Below are positions 54,239-64,000 of a stretch of DNA of 64,000 nucleotides, piece by piece. Position 1 is the first letter of the stretch; every line of letters begins with the position of its first letter. Source of the DNA: Dromiciops gliroides (taxonomy: Eukaryota > Chordata > Mammalia > Microbiotheria > Microbiotheriidae); the NCBI RefSeq assembly GCF_019393635.1, contig NC_057863.1, forward strand, positions 646,140,660 to 646,204,659, written 5' to 3'. The position numbers and the translations under genes are program-made. The notes under the pieces were generated by a model, which worked only from the letters and a program-made list of their open reading frames with translations, had not been told where the DNA came from and did not search any database.

Positions 54239-54334
54239 ATTGTACCAGGACCTCTTCTTGGTCCCAGATCCATACAGAGGACCCTGACCTTGTGCAGGAT
54301 GCAAAAACAGGTGCCAACTGGCAAGTCTGGACCA

Positions 54335-55350
54335 CTTTTTACAGATGGAGAAACTGATGCTCAGAAAGAGAACTTGGCTAACATCACACAGTGGGTAATG
54401 ACTGAGACTGGAACCCAGGTCTCCTTATGCAAAGCCACATACAGATAGGGAAACACAAACATACATTCTCACCCACAGACTCCCCCTCCCTGACCCTGGT
54501 TAAGAGATTGGCAAAAGCTGAGTCCTGTTATTGGGAGTAGGGTGGGAAGAAGTAAAAATAAGACTCCTGCTCTGGGTTTTCAGATTCAGACTTCTTGTGT
54601 TAACTCTATTACCCGAGATGGGAGGGAACTGGAGCCGTTGCACTGGTAGGGAACCCCCGGGAAACACTCTGGGGATCCTTTCTCTACTTGAACGACATCC
54701 AGTGGCCCCAACCCCCGCTGAGATCCTCTTTGGAAGGCTGGGATAGTGAGCACAGAGCTCCCTCTTGTGGACCCACAGGGGAGGAGCAATCCCTACTGCT
54801 CATACAATCATAGGGAATTTTAATTACTGACAAGAGCTAATATTTAAACAGGGCTTTAAAGTTTGCAAAGAGATTGATATATTTTCTTTCATTGGACTAT
54901 AGAGCTAGATCTGGGAAAACCCTCAGAAGCTGTCATTTGTACAGAGTAGAGAGGAGAGAAAATCATCCATTTTTACAAAGGTAACCAGGTCAGCACACCT
55001 GGTTGCTCAGCTTTGAATTAAACCATCCATCCCTTTCAGTTCCCTTTGCATGTTGTCTTCTCCCATTACATGGCAAACTACTTCTGGGCAGGACTGTCTT
55101 CCCTTAAGAAATTGTATCCCTAGTGCTCATCATAGTTGCCTGATATATAATAGGTGCTTAACAAATGACTGATTTACAGATGAGGAAACTGAGGCCCCAG
55201 AGGGATTAGGGGACTTGCCTGTGATCACAGCAGTAGTGAGTGGCAGAAGCCACATCTTCTGATTCCAAAGTGAGCTATATTTCTACGATACCATTTCCCT
55301 CCAGGGAAATTGAGGCTTAATGATATGACTGGATCAGGGCTACCAGGGAA
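54335..55350. repeat. Segmental duplication, copy B
   Basis: Diverged partner of 46110-47060 at about 8.1 kb spacing and in the same orientation. An L2 tail occupies about 55040-55172. No IGFL exon was found upstream of it between 47 and 54 kb. Confidence 0.7.
55040..55172 (+). mobile_element. L2 LINE 3' end
   Basis: CTCCCATTACATGGCAAACT, TGGGCAGGACTGTCTTCCCT and TAATAGGTGCTTAACAAATG. It lies within duplication copy B but is not obvious in copy A. Confidence 0.55.
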
Positions 55351-55450
55351 TAAGCTGGGTTTTTTTTTTTTCTCTTTCTCTCTCATCCCAGGCTCACTCC
55401 AACTCCTTTGAGGTCCCCAGAAACCTGCACTCGAAATAATAGAGTTCTCA

Positions 55451-55599
55451 TTTTTTTTTTTTGGTGGAGTAATGAGGGTTAAGTGACTTGTCCAGGGTCA
55501 CACAGCTAGTAAGCAGCAAGTATCTGAGGCCAGATTTGAACTCAGGTCCTCCTGAATCCAGGGCCAGTGCTTTATCCACTGCACCACCTAGCTCCCCCA
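55451..55599 (-). mobile_element. Short SINE
   Basis: Type B, with AGCAGCAAGTATCTG in place of the usual block; target duplication GAG(T/C)TCTCATTT. Confidence 0.9.
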
Positions 55600-55618
55600 T
55601 GGAGCTCTCATTTATTCT

Positions 55619-55803
55619 TGTTTTGTTTGTTTGTTTGTTTGTTTGTTTTTTATTTTGTTTGTTTTTTTACAAGGCAATTGGGATTAAGTGACTTGCCAAA
55701 GGTCACACAGCTAGTAAGGGTTAAGTGCCTGAGGCCGGATTTGAACTCAGGTCCTCCTGAATCCAGGGCCAGTGCTCTATCCATTGTGCCACCTAGCTGC
55801 CCT
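55619..55803 (-). mobile_element. Short SINE
   Basis: Type A with a (GTTT)n tail; target duplication GCTCTCATTTATTCTTGT, perfect. Confidence 0.94.
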
Positions 55804-56088
55804 GCTCTCATTTATTCTTGTGTTATGTTTAGTCATGAAAAAAGGAATACCATGGGCTACAATGGATTTTCATGTTCCTTACCCTGCCTCCCACTCCTGT
55901 CTCTACTCATTGGCCAAATATAGCCCAGACTGCAATTCTCACCGAGTCAGGATAATCCCTTTGGGCCTCAACAGACACTTTCAGAATTCAGGACAAAATT
56001 CTGTCTCTTCTCAGAAAAAAAGAAGTTAATGTCTTTATAGATCCTTCTAGCAATTATGCAATTTTCCAGTAAGAGAAAGAATATATTT

Positions 56089-56239
56089 TCTTATTTTTTT
56101 TCCAGGACAAAGAGAGTTAAGTGACTTGCCCAGGGTCACACAGCTAGTAAGTGTCAAGTATCTGAGGCTGAATTTGAACTCAGGTCCTCCCTCCTGAATC
56201 CAGGGCCAGTGCTTTATCCACTGTACCACCTTGCTTCCC
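56089..56239 (-). mobile_element. Short SINE
   Basis: Diverged end (CCAGGACAAAGAGAG); target duplication GAAAGAATATATTTT, perfect. Confidence 0.92.
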
Positions 56240-56530
56240 TGAAAGAATATATTTTACAGTAAGTCTCTGACATGTTGTGGACAGGACCAGCCCAGCTATT
56301 ATATGAAACAGTGAAGAGTTTTACAGGGATATTTGCTCAACTCTGTTCACCAAAGTAAAGTATGGAGGGGAACTATCCTGTGAAATTGTGGCTGATAAAT
56401 AGTGTCTAAGGTCAGCTCATGCCCATAACGTTGGCCATATTGGGACACTTTTGTGCTTCTTCTGTGGAATAATTGGATCAGTCCAATCATACATCGTAGA
56501 AAATCCCCTATGCGACTGTGATACTCATGG

Positions 56531-56775
56531 CTTCTGCTGTTCAGTCATTTTCAGTCATGTCTGACTCTTTGTGACCCATTTGGGGTTTTCTTGGCAAAGA
56601 TCCTGGAGTGGTTTGCCATTTCCTTCTCCAACTCACTTTACAGAAGAGGAAATGGAGGCAAACAGGGTGAAATGACTTCCCCAGGGTCATACATTCAAAC
56701 CTGATGCCAGATTTGAATTTGAGTCTTCCTGAATCCAGGCTTGGCACTCTAACCACTGCACCACCTAGCTGCCCA
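56531..56775 (-). mobile_element. MAR1-type CORE-SINE
   Basis: Full length from GCTGTTCAGTCATTTTCAGT to CACCACCTAGCTGCCC. Confidence 0.87.
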
Positions 56776-57228
56776 ACTTCAAGGAAATTAGGCCAGATGA
56801 CAATTAAGATTTCTTCTAGCTCTAACCTTAAGATCCTCCTGGTGGTAATTAGAGGAATAATTTACCCAACAATCCCTAACTCTGGTACCGAGGAGGGAAC
56901 CTTGGGATCTTCCCGCATAATCTCATCCAATGCCCTCATTTAACAGATAGGGAAACTGAGGATGAGTGGGTGAAGTGACTTGTCCAAAGCCACACAAGCA
57001 GTGAGCATCGGTGGTGGGATTTTAACCCAGGTATCTAACTACAGGGCCAAGGCTTTCCCCTGTAGCTCCACGAGTACCTTATCATTCCCTGAATTTGGGT
57101 TTTAAAAAATTTTTTTAAATTAAAATTTTTTTTTTTCATTGCCAGAATTTGTTAATTTGTCAAAAGCTTGAGCTCCTCCTAGTTAAAGATCATAAGATGC
57201 CCCAGGTCTTCCAGAATAGATTGATCCC

Positions 57229-57372
57229 TGGGGCAGCTAAGTGGCACAGTAGAAAAAGCACCAGCCCTGGTTTCAGGAGGACCTGAATTTAAACTCAGCT
57301 TCAGACCCTTGACACTTACTAGCTGTGTGACCCTGGACAAGTCACTTAACCCTCATTGCCCCACAAAAACCC
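57229..57372 (+). mobile_element. Short SINE
   Basis: Type B; target duplication CAGAATAGATTG(A/G)TCC. Confidence 0.92.
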
Positions 57373-57504
57373 CAAAACAGAATAGATTGGTCCAGCACAT
57401 TACAGACTAACTCATATAAATTCAGCTAAAAACCAGGAAAGGGAAAGGGTAACTTCCTGGGTTTCATTCATGCTTCTGACACTGTGTCTGTTTCCTCATC
57501 TCTA

Positions 57505-57648
57505 TTTTTTTTGGTGAGGCAGTTGGGGTTAAGTGACTTGCCCAGGGTCACACAGCTAGTAAGTGTCAAGGGTCTGAGGCCAGATTTGAACTCAGGTCCT
57601 CCTGACTTGAGGGCTGGTGCTCTATCCACTACAGCGCCACCTAGCTGG
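57505..57648 (-). mobile_element. Short SINE
   Basis: Type A; target duplication GTTTCCTCATCTCTA, perfect. Confidence 0.94.
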
Positions 57649-57719
57649 CCACGTTTCCTCATCTCTAAAGGTACATGAATAATACCTGTCACAGAGATGT
57701 TGTGAGGCTCAAGCAAGGT

Positions 57720-58800
57720 AATTGATCTGGCTTGTACAATAACAGTGATCCCCAGGATAGGGTAGGGCTGGGGTCTCTGCTCCCTCTGGATTCCTCCCAG
57801 ACTCAGTCAGGTGCCAAGCACTACCACAAAACTAATCCTACATCCAAGGGGGACTGGGGCACTTCACCCCACCCTTTCCCCCTTCACTAGGCAGGGAGAT
57901 GGCACAGGGAATGGAGCACAGTACTTGGGGCCAGGAAGCCCTGAGTTTGCATCAGGCCTCTGAGACATTTACCATGTGACCCTGGGCATTGTGGCTATTA
58001 TTATTTATTGTCAACATTATTACTACTCTGCATACTCCCACCCCACTCCACCCTATCCAAAGTTTCATCATTTGTTAACTTAAACAGGAAAAGATAATCA
58101 GGGTTCTGAAAGATTAGCCCCCAAAGAAATCCCAGAGCATATGGAGTTCTTCCCACAAGGATGAGGGGCCTGGAGTTGATCAGAAGTCAGCCCTTTGCCA
58201 TTTTGCTAAACTACATTGAATGAAAACTCTCCCATGATTCCCTCAGCCATAAGCCCATTCAAGTAGGGCCTGGGTCCTAGGAAGCAGAGATTATTAGCTC
58301 CAGGAGTAGCTGTACCCAGGAATGCCCCCACTTCCCTTTCCCTCACTGGAAATCTCTTCCACCTGGTGGGGTGGTTCCCCTTTTATTCCACTTTTACTCT
58401 GACCCCCATTCCTATATCCGAAATACTCTGAGGTTGCCTCCAGAGGTCTCCTTGGGGTCCCCTAACCTCAAGATTTAAGGGACCAGAAATTAGGACTCCC
58501 TACATGTTGTGACCTTGGATAAGTCCCTTCCTTTTTTGGGGTTTCGACTTGCCCACACAGGCTCCAATGGACCTGTGGCATCCCATCACTTGTCCTCCTG
58601 GGAATCACTTAACCTCCATGGGCCTTGGTTTCCTTATTTGCAAAATAACAGCAGCTACTGGCCTGGGTGGTGGGGAGGCTCAGTGAGATAATGAATGTGA
58701 AAGAGGGAACCCCAGTCAGACTTTAGCTAAAGATCAAGCCTGAAAACTGAGAAACTGAATCAAATGGTATAAAATATGTAAAGCCTTTTGCAAACCTAAA
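57720..58800. other. Unique-looking sequence, no gene seen
   Basis: Mostly single-copy text apart from a MIR head at about 57893-58000. Confidence 0.5.
57893..58000 (+). mobile_element. MIR/THER-type SINE head, partial
   Basis: GATGGCACAGGGAATGGAGC and ACCATGTGACCCTGGGC. Confidence 0.5.
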
Positions 58801-58804
58801 AGGC

Positions 58805-59410
58805 TCTTTTTTTATCATAAAAGCATTTTATTATTTTCCAGTTACATGTAAAGATGGTTTTCAACATTTGTTTTCATAAGATTTCTAGTTCCAAATTTTT
58901 CTCCCTCCCTCCTTTCCCTCCCCCCTCCCCAAGACAGAAAGCAATCTGATATAGGTTATATGTGTATAATCACATTAAACATATTTCTGCATTAGTCATG
59001 TTATGAAAGAAGAATCAGAACACAAGGGAAAAACCCCAAAAGAGAAAAAAAAAACAGCCAAAAAGTAGAAACAGTATGGTTCTATCTGCATTCAGAATCC
59101 ACAGTTCTTTTTTTCTGGATGTGGAGAGCATTTTCCATTATGTGTTCTTTGGAATTGTCTTGGATCATTGCATGGCTGAGAAGAGCCAAATCCATCACAA
59201 AATGCTGCTATCACTGTGTACAATGTTTTTCTGGTTCTGCTCACTTCACTCAGCATCAGTCTACTTAAGTCTTTCCAGGTTTTTCTGAAATCTGCCTGCT
59301 CCTCATTTCTTACAGCACAATAGTATTCCATTGTATTCATACACCACAGTTTGTTCAGTCATTCCCCAATTGATGGGCATTTCCAATTTTTTGCCAAGAA
59401 AGACTCTTTA
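58805..59410 (-). mobile_element. L1 3' fragment
   Basis: An antisense 3' end beginning with TTTTTTTATCATAAAAGC, then TTCCAGTTACATGTAAAGAT, and through GTATTCCATTGTATTCATAC to the NWK region. The minus strand encodes MEYYCAVRNEEQADF. Confidence 0.85.
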
Positions 59411-59485
59411 TAAATGCTACCTACCAACCTCACAAGGTGAAAGAGGCTTTCAGATGCAAAATACATGTGTCCTACCATAAAAAGG

Positions 59486-59730
59486 GGCTGGGAGCATCAT
59501 AGTGCACAGAGCACCTGGCCTGAAGTTGGGAAGACTCATCTTTTTGAGTTCCAATCTAGCCTCAGACACTTACTAGCAGTGTGTGACCCTGGGCAAGTCA
59601 CTTCATCCTGTTTGCCTCAGTTTGCTCATCTGTCAAATGAGCTGGAGGAGGAAATGGCAAACCCCTTCTTTATCTCTGCCAAGAAAACCCAAATGGGGTC
59701 TTGAGAAGTAGACAGGACTGAAAAACATCA
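59486..59730 (+). mobile_element. MAR1-type CORE-SINE
   Basis: Head GGGAGCATCATAGTGCACAG is diverged; body and GACAGGACTGAAAAAC end are clear. Confidence 0.82.
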
Positions 59731-59977
59731 CCCTAAAAAGGGTGAGAGGCTTGAATATCTTAATTGCCCAGGAAGATGTCAACACAACAGTGAAGCTACC
59801 TCTGGGCATAGATGGCATCTCCATAACTGTTCCCAGCTATTTATCTATATAAGATTCCTACCAGAGTGTGAGAAGGGAAATGATTGAGGGCCCCCTAAGG
59901 GAACATGGAGTGGACTGCCTATCTTGAGTCAAGGTTGCTCCAGCTGAAATAACAATAATAATGATTATTACAACAAT

Positions 59978-60400
59978 GTGGGGGAAAATCAATCCTCTTT
60001 TCAATAATCCCTGGGAACTCAGCATTGAAGTGACAAAGGCTCTTTTATTTCTTTCCCGTGAGGAGGCATTCTACTGTGCAGCTAAGAGGTGTCCCAAGTA
60101 GGTCCCATTTTATCCCCTAGTCCCTAGTGCCAATAGACCCTCCCCTTTTTCATCACTAATTGATTACTCAAGGGTTACAATCTACCAGCAAAGACTAGCT
60201 AATCGAAATGCAGTATTCCCAACCCTAATTATTGACCTAATTGAGACCAGTTGGACCTAATTGAGACCAGCTCAGGCTCCTAGAACCATGTGATTTTGTT
60301 TGCCTGAAGGGGAGGAAAGGATCTGAGACCTTTGTCCTACAAGCAGGTCAGGAGGGGTATGATTAACTGTTATATCCTCATTGAGAGGAGACAACCACCT
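59978..60400 (-). mobile_element. Candidate LTR remnant (unclassified)
   Basis: It starts near TGTGGGGGAAAATC and has an antisense AATAAA-like site near 60045. It includes a 21-bp tandem duplication (GACCTAATTGAGACCAG repeated at about 60235-60275). Limits and family are uncertain. Confidence 0.3.
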
Positions 60401-60419
60401 ATTTTCTCACAAACAACAA

Positions 60420-60575
60420 CAACAACAGTATTGTTATGACACCTGCTATAGGCCAAGAACTGTGCTAAACTCTTTACAAATATTATATCTTTGATCTCAC
60501 TTCAGTCCTGGGAGGTAGGTGCTATTATTATCCCCTTTTCACAGTTAAGGAAACTGAGGCTGATCAAAGTCCATA
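60420..60575 (-). mobile_element. MIR-type SINE
   Basis: CCTGGGAGGTAGGTGCTATT and TTCACAGTTAAGGAAACTGA. Confidence 0.65.
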
Positions 60576-60596
60576 AAGGTTGGAAAGAGTTCTATA

Positions 60597-60744
60597 GGGG
60601 GCAGCTAGGTGGCACAGTGGATAAAGTACTGGTCCTGGATTCAGGAGGACCTGAGTTCAAATATGACCTCAGACACTTAACACTTACTAGCTGTGTGACC
60701 CTGGGCAAGTTACTTAACCTTCATTCCGCCCCCCTTCCCCCCAA
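60597..60744 (+). mobile_element. Short SINE
   Basis: Type B with a C/T-rich junction; target duplication AAAGAGT(T/C)CT(A/G)TAG. Confidence 0.92.
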
Positions 60745-60864
60745 AGAGTCCTGTAGGATTCTCTGAGAAGGACACTCAGTGTCATTTAGTCCAGGCAGTG
60801 GATGAAGATGGAAAAAAGGCTGCAGTTACCCATAGAAGGGCAGAGATGCCATGCCATTCGATGG

Positions 60865-60965
60865 GCATTTTAAAAGCACTGACTGTGTGCCAAAATTTGT
60901 GCTGAGCCCTAGGTATACAAAGACCAAAAGGAAATAATCCCTTCCCTTAAGGAGTTTCCATTATT
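60865..60965 (+). repeat. Fragment of the 47.24 kb repeat family, 5' part
   Basis: GTGCTGAGCCCTAGGTATAC and CCCTTAAGGAGTTTCCATTA. Confidence 0.5.
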
Positions 60966-61306
60966 TAAATTAAAAAAGGTTCCCCCCCAATGAACAAGAA
61001 CCCCAAAAGAAAAAAAGAAAACCCTTACAACAAACATGCACTGTCAAACACAACAAATTTCCATTTTGACCTAGTTAAAAAATGTGCGTCTTGTGGATCC
61101 CTCCTCTGTCAGGAGATGGGCAACATGCTTTAATAGCTGGCTTCTGGAATCACTGTGACCAGAGTTCTTAAGGCTTTGAAAGTCATTTGTCTTTGGAGGG
61201 TTGTCACTGTTGAAATGGGTCTCCTGGTTCTGCCCACTTCCCTCTGCGTTGGTTCATCTGAAGCCATCCCTTCCTCTATTTCTTCCACTACCACAGTAAC
61301 GTACCA

Positions 61307-61423
61307 TGGCCCTGGATTCAGGAGGACCCGAGTTCAAATCCAGCCTCAGACACTTGACACTTACTAGCTGTGTGACCCTGGGCAAGTCACTTAACTCCAA
61401 CTGCCTCACCCCCCCAAAAAAAA
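61307..61423 (+). mobile_element. Short SINE, 5' truncated
   Basis: It starts at GGCCCTGGATTCAGGAGGAC, without box A; type A end followed by a C run. Confidence 0.88.
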
Positions 61424-61783
61424 TCTGTTTTCTGAGTCTAGAAGAGAGACTAAAAGATTTGAAGCTTCCGATAGAATGAGTAGAAGACACATAGAGCTAG
61501 AGATTGGGAAGCTTTAAGAAATTTGGGGAGGAAGAATGAAGAATAGAGGGTGATGCTGAGCTTGGACAAATCTATGCGTTCAGTGCTCATATCAAAAAAG
61601 ATGATGTGTATAGTGCTTTCCAAACCCAAAGTGCTATATAAATGCTAGCTATTATTATTATTAATTACTATTATCATTCCAGCAAATGAAATATTATTCA
61701 TAAGACACTTAGCATGATACCTGGCACATAGTAGGAGTTTTATAAATATCTTCTCCCTTCTCCTTATTGTCATCATCATGGTT

Positions 61784-61805
61784 ATTATTATTATTATTAT
61801 TATTA
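61784..61805 (+). repeat. (ATT)n microsatellite
   Basis: Seven ATT units just before the L1 fragment. Confidence 0.85.
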
Positions 61806-61837
61806 AGAATGTTGTTATACAATCAAAGCTATCCATA

Positions 61838-62651
61838 GCCATATTTTTTAAATGCTCTAATTCACTACTTATTGCAAATATTCAGGTCAAAACAATTCTG
61901 GGGTACTACCTCATACCTATTGGATTGGATAATAAGACAGCAGAAGAAAATGACAAATGTTGTAGGGGATATGGGGAAAATGAGACATTAATGCATGGCT
62001 GGTGGAGTTGTAAACTGATTCAAACATTCTGTAGAGCAATTTGGAACTATGGCCAAAGGGCTATAAAACCATGCATACTCTTTGACCTAGCAACCAAAAA
62101 GAGGTAAAAAACAAAAAGGAAAAGGACGTATATGCACAAAAAATAATTATAGCAGCTCTTTTCTGGTGGCAAAGAATTGGAAATCGAGGGGATAGCCATC
62201 AACTGGGGAATGGCTGAACAAATTGTGGTATGTGATAATGATGGAATACTGTTGTGTGATAAGAAATGCTAAGCAGGATGCTCTCAGAAAAACCCAGAAA
62301 GACTAAGCAGATACAAAGTGAAATGTACTGTATACAAAGTAACAGCAATATTGCAAGATAGTCAGCTGTGAATGACTCAGCTATTCTCAGCAATACAATG
62401 ATCAAAGACAATTCTGAAGAATTTATGACGGGAAATGCTATCCATACCCTGAAAAAGAACTGATGGTGTCTGAATACAGATTGAAGCATATTTTAAAAAT
62501 TTTGTTTTTCTTGAGTTTTCTTTGTCTATTTTCTTTCACAACATGACTAATATGGAAATGTTTTGCATGACTACACATGTATACCTTATATTGAATTGCT
62601 TGCCTTCTCAAAGCAGGGTGGAAAGGGAAAGAATCTGGAACACAAAGTTTT
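61838..62651 (+). mobile_element. Degraded L1 3' fragment, interrupted
   Basis: Translated pieces read QVKTILGYYLIPIGL, ETLMHGWWSCKLIQTFCRAI and AIKPCILFDLA, with frame breaks after 62100. Its 3' end continues at 63541-63625, beyond an antisense L1 insertion. Confidence 0.75.
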
Positions 62652-62741
62652 TAAAAAAAAATTATAAAAAGTATTTTTTATTATTCTCCAGTTATATTTA
62701 AAGATAATTTTCTTTTTCCCCTTTACTTTCCTTTTCTTTTC

Positions 62742-63105
<364 letters not shown>

Positions 63106-63540
63106 TAAAGATAATTTTCAACATTTGTTTTCATAAGATTTTTGATTCCAAATTTTTCCCCCTCCCGCCTTTTCGTCCCTCCTCCTCAAGACAGAAAACA
63201 ATCTGAAATAAGCTATACATGCACAATCACATTGAACATATTTCTGCATTAGTTATGTTGTGAAAGAAGAATTAGAACAAAAGGGAAAAACAAAAAAGAA
63301 AAAACAAAAACAAAAGTAGAAAGAGTATGGTTCAATCTGCATTCAGACTCCATAATTCTTTCTCTGGATATGGAGAGCATTTTCCATCGTGAATCCTTTG
63401 GAATTGTATTGGATCATTGCATTGCTGAGAAGAGCTAAGTCTATCACAGCTGATCATCGTACAATGTTGCTATTACTGTATACAGCGTTCTCCTAGTTCT
63501 GCTCACTTCACTCGGCATCAGTCCACTTAAGTCTTTCCAG

Positions 63541-63625
63541 TGGAACACAAAGTTTTAAAAGTGGCTGTTAAAATTGTTTTTACATGTAATTGGGGAAAGT
63601 AAAATGCCAAATAAAAAATAATATT
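63541..63625 (+). mobile_element. 3' end of the interrupted sense L1
   Basis: It continues the L1 from 62651 and ends in an AAATAAAAAATAA-type tail. Confidence 0.6.
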
Positions 63626-63629
63626 ATTA

Positions 63630-63744
63630 GGTAGCTAGGTGGCACAGTGGATAATTCAGGAGGACCTGAGTTCAAATCTGGTCTCAGACACTTTACACTA
63701 GCTGTGTGACCCTGGGCAAGTCACTTAACCCTCATTGCCCTGCC
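63630..63744 (+). mobile_element. Short SINE with internal deletion
   Basis: GGATAATTCAGGAGG joins the head to the box B side, losing about 20 bp; type B, ending in (TA)n. Confidence 0.88.
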
Positions 63745-63851
63745 CAATATATATATATATAATTATTGTATCAAAGGAGATTTTTTTCTTTTGTAAAGCA
63801 CAAGCATAATGCCTAAGACATAAAAGGGGCTTAATAAATATCTGTTCCCAC

Positions 63852-63978
63852 AGCAGCTAGGTGGTAGAGCACTGACCCTGGATTCAGGAGGACCTGAGTT
63901 CAAATCCAGCCTCAGACAGTTGACACTTACTAGCTGTGTGATGCTGGACAAGTCACTTAACCCCAATTTCCTCACTAA
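63852..63978 (+). mobile_element. Short SINE at window end
   Basis: Type A, missing CGCAGTGGATA after GGTGG; runs into a CA repeat at 63979-64000. Confidence 0.88.
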
Positions 63979-64000
63979 AACACACACACACACACACACA

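Overview
This is repeat-dense nuclear DNA from a marsupial. The best sign is about 65 copies of a ~145-bp tRNA-derived SINE (head GGGGCAGCTAGGTGGCGCAG, RNA polymerase III box B GAGTTCAAATCC, A-rich tail). Longer MAR1-type CORE-SINEs, marsupial-type L1 3' ends, L3/CR1 and RTE elements and an RTE-tailed SINE support this. The short SINE resembles families known from Australian marsupials (WSINE1-like) and opossum (SINE1-like). I cannot fix the species; an Australian lineage is a guess. Nothing prokaryotic, no CRISPR and no operon is present.

The one intact gene I can support is a small secreted-protein gene at 43.0-45.65 kb (+). Its four exons encode 114 residues with a signal peptide, two CC motifs and the cysteine spacing of the insulin growth factor-like (IGFL) family. 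A CRE-like site and a TATA-like site lie upstream, and an AATAAA lies about 0.85 kb beyond the stop. The region downstream of the gene (46.1-47.06 kb) has an old diverged copy at 54.3-55.35 kb, which suggests an ancient tandem duplication whose second gene copy is no longer visible.

Layout: 0-16 kb is SINEs over L1, L3/CR1 and mariner remnants, with one solo LTR (7.4-7.9 kb). At 16.9-17.6 kb (-) lies a TRIM/butyrophilin-like B30.2/SPRY pseudogene with stop codons. At 19.2-21.3 kb is a decayed RTE retrotransposon, followed by three SINEs that share its 3' end. From 25.8 to 31 kb there are L1 and L2 pieces and a 190-bp GAA array between two SINEs. From 32 to 42 kb there are mixed SINEs, a perfect 34-bp inverted repeat (33.53-33.76 kb), a candidate LTR, and two arrays of one 33-bp minisatellite unit in opposite orientations. 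After the gene come a second solo LTR of the first family (49.05-49.51 kb), a young 5'-truncated L1 with a 16-bp target duplication (50.8-52.2 kb) and, at 61.8-63.6 kb, a three-level nest of insertions.

Boundaries of old repeats are approximate because they were read by eye. Repeat family names come from remembered consensus sequences, not a database search.
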